Source of the DNA: Chara braunii
Lineage: Eukaryota > Streptophyta > Charophyceae > Charales > Characeae
Assembly: GCA_003427395.1 (NCBI GenBank)
Contig: BFEA01000888.1
Span: forward strand, 385,230 to 419,206
Length of the DNA: 33,977 bases
Reading direction: 5' to 3'
The translations under genes and the position numbers were made by a program. The notes under the pieces are model-generated. The model ran no database searches. It saw nothing but the letters and a program-made list of their open reading frames with translations, and was not told where the DNA came from. Shown here piece by piece: positions 9,701 to 18,669 of the stretch (within the stretch, counting starts at the first letter, position 1; each line of letters opens with the position of its first letter).

Positions 9701-10676
9701 TTGCGAGTCAGTTCGCAGTTTGCGACGTACAATGTTCGAGGAGTGACAACTGCGAGGTTATTCACAGTTTTCCCTAGGTTAGACACATATTTCATTAAAG
9801 GCAGTTCTTTATTTCCACAAATGCGAGTTAGTTCGCACTTTTTGAGCAACACTGCTGGAGAGTTGACAACCCAACCCGTGCGGCTTTCAGGTCTTCAGTT
9901 CCACAATTCCGAGTTAGTTCGTACTTTCCCCTAGTGCTCCGCATCGCCATTATTGTCTTGTTTACAAAACTGCGAGTTAGTTCGCACTTGTCGAAACCCT
10001 TCGCAATTGTCGATAAACCAGGACTTCAGTTCCACAATTCGGAGTCAGTTCGTACTTTCCCATTGCACTTCGGTTTGCAATTGTCGTCCTGTCAGCAGAA
10101 CTGCGAGTTAGTTCTCACTTGTCGATTCGCACTTGTCGATAAACCACATCTTACTCGTTTTGTGCGTCTTTCAGGTCTTCAGTTCCACAATTCCGAGTTA
10201 GTTCGCACTTTCCCCTAGTGCAGCGGGTTGCCATTGTTGTCTTGTCTACAGAACTGCAAGTTAGTTCGCACTTGCGAAAGGCAGAACTGCGAGTTAGTTC
10301 CCACTTGTCGATTCGCACTTGTCGATAAACCACATCTTACTCGTTTCGTGCGTCTTTCAGGTCTTCAATTCCACAATTCCGAGTTAGTTCGCACTTTCCC
10401 CTAGTGCAGCGGGTTGCCATTGTTGTCTTGTCTACAAAACTGTGAGTTAGTTCGCACTTGTCGACACCCTTCGCACTTGTCGATAAACCACATCTTACTC
10501 GTTTCGAGGGCACCTAGTTGGGTCGCAATCTTTCCGAACGGTTATCGTCTTCCCTCTGAACTTCTGTCTTTCCTATCCTTCACTCGATTGTTGTGACTTT
10601 GTGTGCATTTCGAACACCCATCTCTTACGTCCTTTTCGTCCACCATTTCGTTAAGTCCGAGTTAGTTCGCACTTCG
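9701..10676. repeat. Palindrome array 2 (about 13 copies) directly upstream of the ParB-like gene
   Basis: Copies start near 9702, 9750, 9822, 9907, 9969, 10036, 10101, 10188, 10252, 10287, 10377, 10440 and 10656. The dominant forms are TGCGAGTTAGTTCGCACTT, often preceded by CAGAA and followed by GTCG, and TCCGAGTTAGTTCGCACTT, preceded by CCACAAT and followed by TCCC. The two forms alternate, and a larger unit of about 189 bp is duplicated (copies at 10188 and 10377). The right arm TTCGCACTT is better kept than the left. The last copy ends about 85 bp before the ATG at 10760. Regulatory, partition-like or transposase-binding roles are all possible; none is shown by sequence alone. Confidence 0.75.
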
Positions 10677-10759
10677 CTTCTGTAGTGGTCTGGGGTTGGG
10701 CGTATTAGTCATCCGAGTCGGTCTGAGGTTGGGCGTGCTAGTCAACGGGTGGGACTACA

Positions 10760-12486
10760 ATGGCGTCCGCAAAGAACACATCCACAAGCGCTGGACCATC
10801 TGCCCTCGGGGAGGGACGACCTGTACAGCAACCTACTCCTCAGTATATGCACACAAAGGGAGCACCATGGTTTTTGGACTTCGTTGTTTAGGGGGACCTT
10901 TTTGGGCCAGCTGTTTTCATGCGACCCACTTGCGTTACAGACACTGGGGGAGCGGTCAATGTTCTTCCTCTCAGTACCGTCGTCTTGTGCACGAAGATTC
11001 CTGGAGGTTTGCTCAAGCTGCACACTAACGGCGTGTACGACGAGTGCATACTGCCTATCAGAGGTGTTAAAGGTGTGGTGGTGACCATCAAGAGTTTCGC
11101 GGGGCACGGCTCGAACATGCCGTTGTGCTCTCACTTCAAAGGCCTTTACGATGGCGGCAGCAAGCGTCTTCCATCGCCTGAGCAATATCTTGATCTCGCG
11201 GTGATGGTGCCAAAAGAATGTCCGGTTCTTCCGCCAGAGCATGTTTTCCGGCTTCTGCCACCCTGTGAGGGGTCGTCCGGCTTGGCTCAAGAAACTCCAG
11301 GTACGGTAGTGGGGCGCGGGAGTCCGATTCAAGAAGCTGGGGGTCGGGTCAAGGGACGCAGCGTTCACACGCAGGTCGGCCTGGATGCTCCTAGGAACAC
11401 GTCGGACTTGCATTCTCAGGGTACAGGGACTCAACGGGTCGGTACTCCGAAAATTATCAAGGTCCGCTGCGGCGCCGACACGTATTCGCTTCGAGATGAG
11501 ACGAGAAGAGATTCAAGCAGAGCGGGGCTATATGTTGGAGGGAATGAGGCTGAAGGGATGGGCGCTGTCCGCCAAAGCTCTGGCAGGGAGCAGACTCCTT
11601 CGGAGAAGAAGAGCGAGCGACAGAGGATGGTGCAAGAGGAGGTGGTGGAAGGAACCCTCCGCATGAAGAGGATGAGAGGAAAACCGGAGGCGTTGATGGG
11701 CGGGGATGGAGGTGGCGACGGAGAACGTGCCTCGGGAAAGAAGCCGACGAACGAAGAGGGTGGGACGGCAAGTAAGAAAGCGAGGAGGCCAGGCGGTTTG
11801 ACCATCCGCGAAGGACAAGCCGCGGGTGGAGGAGATTCGACTGATCCAGGCGTTGCGGCCGCGAGAGAACCTTCGGGGAAATCGAAACGGAAAGTGGCAG
11901 CTGAAGAAGGCGATGGCCAGAAGAAACCTCGAAGGTGGAAGACTGCTGAGGCGGCGAGCGGTGGCGAAGGGCCTGTCGGTCAGGAGTGCGACGAAGCGGC
12001 AGCGTTCTGGCTCGAATACGAGCGGAACGATGTTGGTGAAATCGTGGAGAAGGAGCTCCCCGTCCAACTGCTCGTCGACCCCAGGAAGGTCTGCGACATC
12101 CCGCCTTGGGAAAGATATTACAACCACCGCAGTCTAAGTTGCGAAACTGTGGACGACATCAAGGATGTGATGCTGAGTCACTTCCGCGAGAAGAAGATCT
12201 GGCCGAAAAACCCTCTCGTTTTGGCACCCATCTACAAGCCGGTGTCGCGTAGGCCGGAGCAAGCAGACAGGGTTCACAAAGATGTCTTCAAGCCAGAGGA
12301 CAAGGACAAGTANTACTATTACCCTGTTAACGGACAACACACCGTGGCTGCTGTGAAGGAGTTGGAGGGTGAGCAAATATTCGATTTGTGGAAGATGCAC
12401 TCGTGGCCAGCGAGAGTAGTGTGGTTCTCCAACCAAGATTTCGCGGGGTATAGGCACGTCAGTCTCAACGAAAAAACGAGACACAA
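10760..12486 (+). CDS. N-terminal part of the giant gene: unknown domain, disordered linker, ParB/Srx-like domain
   Basis: Segment of about 575 codons with one in-frame TAG (10889-10891, codon 44). Residues about 45-130 form a compact, unrecognised domain ('CVTDTGGAVNVLPL', 'KIPGGLLKLHTNG', 'GHGSNMPLCSHFKGLYDGG'). Residues about 130-415 are Gly/Arg/Lys/Glu-rich and probably disordered and nuclear. Residues about 434-575 fit the ParB/Srx N-terminal fold. They begin with a strand 'VQLLVDPRKV', then 'YNHRSLS...IKDVMLSHF' as the R-containing turn and helix, then 'VNGQHTVAAVKEL' around residue 525 (equivalent to the GERR/GQHR box) and 'LNEKTRHK' around residue 570 (equivalent to the EN..R box). 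An N at 12313 falls inside a codon. Start choice: the ATG is the first after the palindrome array and is in frame with the rest. Near 12485 the frame shifts by one. Confidence 0.6.
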
Positions 12487-13937
12487 ATGTCTAAGCAGCG
12501 GTCGCAAAAGGCCGCGTTCTTGGACATGCGGGAGGCATGGGAGAACGAAGGAAGGCTGATGGCCATTCAAGGGAACCCTTCCGGCAAGGAGGCTGAAAAA
12601 CAAAAGTTCTTCGATTTCCAAAAGCTGATTTTGGGAAAGAGTCCGAACGGAGCTCACTGGACGTTGGCACAAAAAGATTCGTCGCTCGTCGACAAGGACT
12701 ATGTCGCTGCAGTTGGCAATGCATTGAGGCAGTGGATGCCGCTCGTGACGGCCGGTGACGACGTTTTCCACAAAGCCATGGAATTCTACGCAAAATGGGC
12801 GAAGGGGAAGTTGTTGGGCGGCGACGGCAAGACGCCATTGTCGAGGCCGGGCAAATACATGCCAAACAAATCTCCGGGTCTGCAAGCAATTCCGGAAATG
12901 GGCTCGAAAGGGGCGACTGGTGAAACGAAGATGGGGTGGCTGGTCCGGGTCCCACGGCCTCCGACCAAAAAGAAAACGCAAGCGGGCGACAAGTTTTTCG
13001 TGGTGGTGAAGGAGCCAGACATGTTCTGTTGGCAGTGTCTCGCAGACATGACCGATGTCGACAAACTGTCGATCCTTGACAACATTCTCGCGCTAAGGGG
13101 AGTGTTCGTGCAATCCGCGGGCGGCCATATGAAGCGTCAGCATAAACCAGGAATTAAAGACATGGTCGCGATGGCGAAAGAAGACTGTGTAATGCTCCGT
13201 ATGTTCCACTACATCTTGTTCCTTGAAACGGAGGCGGACGAACGTGTTTGACGCTACGGGAGCTCTTTTTTCCGCACCGAGGGGCGGCTTCTGGAGGAGT
13301 TCGGGCCGCAGGGCCTCACGAAACAGGTGTGGGTCGAAATGTGAAAGCATTTCCAGGGCGCGGTGGAGTACGTGAACACTTTCAAACGTACTCTTCCGCA
13401 CGAGAAGGAGTCCCTCGACGACGCGAAGAAATTGTACGAGGACGACATGTTCCCTAAATCTTTCGAAAAGTCTGTCCGTTCCATCCTGTGACGGACGGAA
13501 GAAGAAGTTCGAGACACGATCAGGGTCAGCGGGGATGTGAGGCACATTAAATGGCCCGACCTCAACTGGGTGACCAGCCTTATTCCTTTCGCTTTTCCGC
13601 CTTCCCAAGCTCACAGTCATGTCACTGCGATCCGTGAGGTTGTGCGGCATTACGTGTGCAACCTGTACGTCCTCGATTTGTGTGATCCCACACTCCTCAC
13701 AGACTGGCGAGAAGACGATTTCGCCAACTTGCAAGGCCTTCTACAAACACTTTCGCCAACGCACTGGGCACTTGTGATTTTTTTTCCCTCTCGTTGGGAG
13801 CTCAATTTCTTGAAAGGCATGGCCAGGCTTAGCATCCATCACGTCAGGACAGGGAAGTGGGTACGTAATGCACAAAAGCAGTCCACTATCCGGGAAGGCA
13901 ATATGCTGGTTGAGGAGTGTGACCGCCTGTACGTGAT
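12487..13937 (+). CDS. Middle part of the giant gene: linker and methyltransferase motif IV region
   Basis: One frame runs through this segment with TGA stops at 13249, 13342 and 13489. The first 250 codons follow directly from the ParB-like box II ('SQKAAFLDMREAWENEG', 'WTLAQKD', 'RQWMPLVTAGDDVF'), are mostly helical and have no named domain. After the stops, 'WPDLNWVTSLIPFAF' leads into 'YVLDLCDPTLLTDW' (CDPT at 13681-13692), followed by 'LSPTHWALVIFFPS'. This resembles strand and motif IV of N6/N4 amino-methyltransferases, where the family signature is DPPY; here it is degenerate. Toward 13937 the frame reads '.EECDRLYVI' and then needs a +1 change at a T-run (13937-13940) to continue as '.FNGKKLEGNTF'. 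The TGA stops may replace Trp or Arg codons. Confidence 0.5.
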
Positions 13938-16900
13938 TTTAATGGCAAGAAGCTGGAAGGCAACACATTCGCAGTCTACCCGGCCAGTAGCCCGACAAAG
14001 GCTTCCCGTGCTCATGGTCCAAGTCCGGCCAAACACACGGTGGCGGGCCGCTCGAAAGCTATCTGTTCGTCGGACCCATCAGGACAGGCTATGGCGTGTT
14101 TTGACGTGGCGGAAGAGGAAAGGTTCATTCGTAGCATGTGGGAGGACGGCGGCGTGACAAGTTCTCAAGGACCTGCTTACGGGGAGATGGAGCGGAACCC
14201 GTCCCGTCTAGTTGGTCTACTCGAAAACTTTTGCAAAGCTGGTCAAACTGTTTTTTTCTTTGGGAAGGCGCATGCGTCTGTCGTGTGGGAACTCCTGCGC
14301 ACCGGTCGGAACGTCGTCGCGTTGGAGGAGGCGAAGATGATCGATTACGCTCACGAGTTCGTGAAGGCACGCGTTGCAGACACTCGCAATGCTTGCGAGT
14401 TTGTCCAGACCACCGGCGAACGAAACTGGGATCCCAAACGTGACATGTATTGGAAATTGTCAGGGAACAAAAAGACGGACGTTTGGGACTTCCTTTTCGG
14501 AACTGGACCGCCTGGTCAGACCGACCTCGAATACAGTCGACGGAGAAACCTGGTGTTCGCTGTGCTCAATGGGTACCACGGTGCACACACGGAGTCTGTC
14601 TCGCACTTCCTGAGAAGGCTGGAGCACGTTTACTTCATGCTGGCCGAACCGCTCACTCTTGAAAACCACAAGTCACAATTTGACGAGGACGACCGTTTCG
14701 ACGCTGAAGACATCGAGGAGCTGAGCAACTCTGAAACCTTCGATTTCGACTCCATGCCACTTCCTCGGGTGGTTGGACAGGTTGGTGATGAAGAGGAAGG
14801 TGGCCCTCGGAGATATAGCACGTCCCCTGCCGGTTTGAAGCGTGTGTTTCGGGGCGAACGAGTCGACGACCAATCGTCTGATGACGCGGAGGAAGAGAGA
14901 GACTATGATCACGAACCTTNTGACAGGCTCCCTGTGGACCANGACACCTGNCAGAATGACAGACTCTNCTTCTTCGGCAAGCATCACCGGTTCACGGCGG
15001 AGGATGTCTGGGGACACAACGTCGTCTGGCACCCGAGGATATTCCAACCTGCTGTGAGGAATGGGATATGGGTGATGGCAATAAAGGAGGCCAATGGCAA
15101 GTGGAGTGGACTGAAGAGACTGGGAGCGGGTGCATTTAAGAGAAAGGCAAGAACTGCTCTGATGGAGCATTTGAGTCTCATGAACCCCGAGAGGAACGAT
15201 CAGGACGTCGATGCGTATGCAAAACAAAAGCTACATGAGTTGTACGCCAACAACATGTTGGAGTTTCGAGCACCGTTCTACGCACTCGAAACGACACCGT
15301 CTCGTGGCATTGACTGGCACATGCCGCAACCTCCGCCGGCCGGTCAGCATCCGGGAGGGGGTGGTGGAGGAGACGAAGGAGACGGAGGAGGTGGCGGAGG
15401 AGACGACTCACAATTTGCCGGAAAGGGGACGGGCGAGACATCGTCGGTTGAGAAGGCGTCGGGCGGAAAGGGGTCGGGCGGAAAGGGGTCGGGCGGGAAG
15501 GGGTCGGGCGGAAAGGGGTTGGGCGGAAAGCGTAGAACGTCCGGGAGTCCCGAGTATATGGAAACTGACCCCCACTGCATAGGGAGTCGAGATTCCGACA
15601 TGCGAGATGAGACCACCCTGACGTCTGATCAAGTGCGAGTAGATTCGTACTTGTCTGCGAGGAGTTTGTTTCTCGTTGCCCAGGAGAGTCCATCCCGCCG
15701 TGCGCAGCAGAGATCTCTTGTGCTCAACACCTTGCTCCTAAAAGAGGGCGCGTCTTCGTTTTGCCTGGAGGGCGGGATGCCTGCATTGCGAAGGAGTGAA
15801 GGTGTGACCTCCGGTTCCCTCGGCTCGGGCGACCACCACAAACTCCGAATACATTCGGATTTGCTGCCGTCGCCCTACGCCATAAGTGCTCCTCACACAA
15901 TAGTTCCGCGGGGCCAAGAAAATGTGACGTTCTGGCCCCTGCATCTTCAGTTGGACACAGGGTTACCTTGCTCGCCTCCTTTCTCATGTGTTGAGACTCG
16001 AGACTGGCGCTCTCGCGACGTGCTGGAGGGGCCCGCTCTAGGAGTGTTGGAGACCGGGGGTAGCGAGAACGAACGTCACACTCCTGGAGAAGACGAGCGC
16101 TCTCCGGGAATGCGTGGTGTACATCGGGAAGAGGAGACCCAACGCTGGCAGTCTCGCAAAGTGTTGGAGACCGGGGGTAGCGAGTGTGAACGTCATGCTT
16201 TGGAGGGTGCGTCCGTGGACACTGGCAGCGAGAGTGCAGGAGCTCCGGGGGAAACGCATGCTGTACAGCGGGGAGAGGAGACTCGACACGGGCCGGATCG
16301 TGAAGACGTGAAGTGGCTCCACGCACGAGCGCTGGTGATCAGGACGCCCGAAGAGGTTCTGCACAGTCGCTCGGCTGTGGCCACGACGCGAGAGGGTGTC
16401 GTTAAGGGAGGTAAGTGGACGTCCGTGCAAGCTCTCGTTCTTGGCGACGAAGAACCCGTGGTGGAAGCTCGGGTTCATGGCGATGAGAAAGGTGGTGAGG
16501 TGACTGTCGACATCCGGACCGATCCACAGCGGAAAGATGGTGATTCTTCGCCCACCCGTTGCGGTGAAGAACAGGGTGGTCGAGCGTCTGTCCTGAGCAC
16601 CACTCGGGGAATGGTGCTTCATGAAGCCATAGAGTTGGGTAATGACTCGGCAGCCACCGAGCTGGTTAGCGACTCAAGCGTGGCCGAGATGCAGAACGTC
16701 GAATCCTCCGTCGAAGGCGGTGAGGTGGCCGTCAGCATCAACATGGATCCAGAGCGGAAAGATCATGATTCTCCGTCCACCTATTGCGGTGCCGAACAGG
16801 GTGTTCGAGCATCTGTCCTCAGTACCGGTCGGGAAATGGTGCTTCATGAACCCATCCACTTGCCAAGCGACTCAGCTGCCACCGAGCTGGTTAGCGACAC

Positions 16901-16995
16901 AGCCGTGGCCGAGGTCCAGAAACTCGAATCATCCGTGGACGTTGGCGCAGTGGCGCGACAGGAGGGCGAGTTCCCTCAAAGGGCTCATGAGCACG
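13938..16995 (+). CDS. Long part of the giant gene: methyltransferase motif I region and disordered, repeat-bearing tail
   Basis: This frame is open for more than 1,000 codons, the longest uninterrupted coding stretch in the window. Near its start, 'RNPSRLVGLLENFC' and 'GQTVFFFGKAHAS' (14250-14279), then 'LLRTGRNVVALEEAKM', match the layout of the C-terminal SAM-binding half of beta-class amino-methyltransferases (conserved Pro, motif I DPFxGSGTT, then a GR...E strand). Motif I itself is changed to FFFGKAHAS. A conserved patch follows near 15000-15100 ('EDVWGHNVVWHPRIFQP'). From 15340 the protein is Gly-rich, with GGKGS repeats, then polar and acidic. Four isolated Ns (14920-14968) leave unknown residues. 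Two palindrome copies (15630, 15843) lie in the coding sequence. If the intron is not spliced, translation ends at a TAG at 17010-17012. Confidence 0.6.
15340..15540 (+). repeat. Gly-rich and GGKGS coding repeats
   Basis: Glycine codons dominate 15350-15410. A 15-bp unit encoding GGKGS is then repeated about five times at 15460-15530, with only single-base differences, indicating recent tandem expansion within the coding frame. Confidence 0.75.
15630..15653. repeat. Palindrome copy inside the coding sequence
   Basis: A 24-bp near-palindrome with arms CAAGTGCGAG and TTCGTACTTG around four bases. It reads in frame as 'VRVDSYL'. A weaker copy, CTCCGAATACATTCGGAT, lies at about 15843. Confidence 0.6.
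16494..16943 (+). repeat. Two 75-codon tandem repeats in the disordered tail
   Basis: Units start at 16494 and 16719, exactly 225 bp apart in frame. Both carry 'GEV.V.I..DP.RKD.DS', 'EQG.RASVLST', 'MVLHE.I' and 'DSAATELVSD'. A third unit may begin at 16944 but is cut by the predicted intron. The conserved spacing and protein-level similarity support this being real coding sequence. Confidence 0.7.
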
Positions 16996-17138
16996 GTAAG
17001 ATTTGTGAATAGGACCACTCGCATATCTGTCACTGGCCAGCTCTGTGTTCGTCCGAATTGATGTCATGGGCTAATGTACCTGTTACCACTAGTTAAAAAA
17101 AANNTTGTGGGCTGTGGGTTGTTTTCTATGTTCTACAG
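16996..17138 (+). other. Predicted 143-bp spliceosomal intron
   Basis: The donor CG|GTAAGA at 16996 is a near-perfect 5' splice site. The acceptor is TTTTCTATGTTCTACAG, ending at 17138 after a pyrimidine-rich run. Joining 16995 to 17139 leaves a phase-1 junction (G + GT, glycine) and moves the reading from the frame of the upstream ORF into exactly the frame of the protease ORF. Unspliced, the upstream frame stops at 17010. Two Ns lie inside (17103-17104). Confidence 0.65.
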
Positions 17139-18267
17139 GTGTGANGTCGTTAATGTCCCTGCCCATGAAGCCTTTAAAAGCCGTGCGNGATAAACGTCTT
17201 TCAGGGAGGTCATTGGCCGCTTCACCGAAGAAGTCGTCAAGTGTAGGGTTGTTTAAACGGGTCCAGATGCCTCGCCTTTCCCAGAGAGTTGTCAGGGTTC
17301 TGAAGGCTTGTGGAATAGATAAGGAGGAAGGTCTGCGGAAACATTTGGTTGCATCTATTGAGAGCATTACTGCTTTGTCTGACGGGTCTGATGACGATGG
17401 CAAACGGGGTGTCTTGAAAGACCTGTGTCCTAAGTACATCGCGAAGGACACATTCAACAAGCGGGGATACAACTTTTTTGGGAAAAGGGCAGACAGTTCT
17501 TAGCCATTCCACCCCGGGGTTTGTGCAGTTGGGGCTACATCATGTTTTCGCGTTCCGTTCCCTACTGAGGAGCTTAGCGCTACGGACTTGAGAATGTTGC
17601 GGAACGTTTGTGGAGATTACAGCAACGGCCACGAGGTGGTGTGCTCGTTTCGCAAAGGGGTCAGTTCAATTCCGTTGAGCAGAAAAAGTCTTCAAACTCT
17701 TATTCAGGGGGAATGGCTTTTCGACGAGGTGGTGGAGTCGTACTTGGCCTTGCTTGACAATGCTGCGTTGCCTGGGTGTCCTTCTCTTTACATTTTCAGT
17801 CCGTTTTTCTATACCAAGCTCGTCCGTGGCGGCTATCGACATGATAGGGTTGCGAGATGGACAAAAGATGTGGATATATCTCGCACGAGATGGTCTTGAT
17901 TCCTGTCCATAAACATGAAGTGCATTGGACCCTATTGTGTCTCTGAGAACAACGGCTGGAGTACTACAACTCCCTCGTACAAGACGATGGCGGTTTTTCT
18001 TCCGATGTGATTCCGAACTTCACGCAATACCTCCGTGACAAAGCAATTTGTCATTATGGTCCAAAAACGAAAGTGGATCTCAAGGAGCCCAAGGTGGTTG
18101 TTCGTGGTGTCCCTCAACAATCGGACGGGTCGAGCTGCGGTGTTTTCATGCTCACCTTCGCTTCATTTCTTGCACGCGGCTGTCCGCCACCATTTTCGAT
18201 AGCCCGAAGCGACATTCCAAACATCCGGCTGAGGATTGCGGTGGACATACTCCAAGGCGCTGAATGA
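17139..18267 (+). CDS. C-terminal exon: Ulp1/C48-type SUMO-protease-like domain (broken)
   Basis: Read in frame from the predicted acceptor. The segment has a TAG at 17501-17503, a one-base shift near 17875 and a TGA at 17944-17946, then stays open to the TGA at 18265-18267. The first part is basic ('LAASPKKSSSVGLFKRVQ'). The core shows 'LRNVCG', 'WLFDEVVESYLALL' and 'YIFSPFFYTKL', then the His box 'VHKHEVHWTLL' (His 17923-17925), 'LEYYNSL' and the Cys box 'QQSDGSSCGVFML' (Cys 18136-18138). This is the C48 order His, Asp, Gln, Cys. The Asp position reads Asn (AAC, 17968-17970), expected to impair catalysis. Ns at 17146 and 17188 leave two residues unknown. C48 domains are recurrent in plant transposons, where their role is not well understood. 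Confidence 0.7.
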
Positions 18268-18318
18268 TACCACTGTTGTAAAAATACGCGTAGTTTTTTT
18301 TCGAAATGCCATAAGCAA

Positions 18319-18340
18319 AAGTGCGAATTTATTCTCACTT
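18319..18340. repeat. Best single palindrome copy, 50 bp after the giant gene
   Basis: A 22-bp palindrome with arms AAGTGCGAA and TTCTCACTT around four bases. One arm base deviates from perfect symmetry. It is the most distal copy I see; none was found in the remaining 15 kb. Confidence 0.7.
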
Positions 18341-18418
18341 CATCTACCAGTCGGCCGGTTCGAGCTGTGCTGTTGTTTTGATGAGGTACCGGATTGCAGT
18401 GGACGTTTTGGTCAATTA

Positions 18419-18665
18419 AACGCTTAGGTGTCGATGTGAATATCCCAGCCTCGTGCTGTAGCAACTTTTTAAGGGTTCTTCATTTCGACGAACCTGTCAT
18501 CTTTACTCGTACGCCTTTCGGCAGCGCCGTGCTGCCTTTGTTTGTTTTCGGGTTGTTCTCATTGGTTGCCGCGCAACATCAGCTAGAGGGTTGAAGCGGA
18601 CGCTTACGTGAAGTAGAAGCTTAGATGCCGATGTAAATATCCCAGCCACGTGGTGCAGTTCCTTT
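18419..18665. repeat. Diverged direct repeat of about 48 bp
   Basis: Phrases around GATGTGAATATCCCAGCC (18434) and GATGTAAATATCCCAGCC (18630) belong to two similar 48-bp stretches about 198 bp apart, the second flanked by two GACGCTTAC phrases. The stretch may be the 3' flank of the mobile element upstream. Confidence 0.45.
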
Positions 18666-18669
18666 AAAG

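Larger units (their letters stand above)
10760..18267 (+). pseudogene. Giant mobile-element gene: ParB-like + beta-order methyltransferase-like + Ulp1-like protease (broken)
   Basis: Taken as one locus because successive open segments are in the same frame or joined by a single small shift or a splice. Start ATG at 10760-10762. In-frame stops: TAG 10889, TGA 13249, TGA 13342, TGA 13489, TAG 17501 and TGA 17944. Frameshifts lie near 12485, 13938 and 17875. A predicted intron at 16996-17138 restores the reading frame into the protease part. The conceptual product is about 2,450 residues. Domain order: unknown N-terminal domain; basic, disordered linker; ParB/Srx-like domain; alpha-rich linker; methyltransferase motif IV region then motif I region; long disordered tail with internal repeats; C48-type protease. 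The fusion of ParB-like and methyltransferase parts recalls bacterial and phage ParB-methylase proteins, and Ulp1-type proteases are common passengers of plant transposons. Classified as a mobile-element gene by inference; the termini of the element were not identified. Confidence 0.6.

Noticed and set aside
5748-10676. Palindrome arrays as a CRISPR array
   Set aside because: Spacing is irregular, intervening sequence is itself repeated, no cas-like gene is present and the context is eukaryotic.
10919-10980. 'TDTGGAVNVLPL' as a retroviral-type aspartic protease motif
   Set aside because: Only the short DTG-like string fits; the second half of the fold (a hydrophobic-hydrophobic-Gly after ~60 residues) is not seen and no reverse transcriptase follows.
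620-17946. Stop-codon reassignment or selenocysteine for the in-frame TGA codons
   Set aside because: TAG and TAA stops occur in the same set of genes alongside frameshifts, and no recoding hairpin was evident; ordinary decay is simpler.
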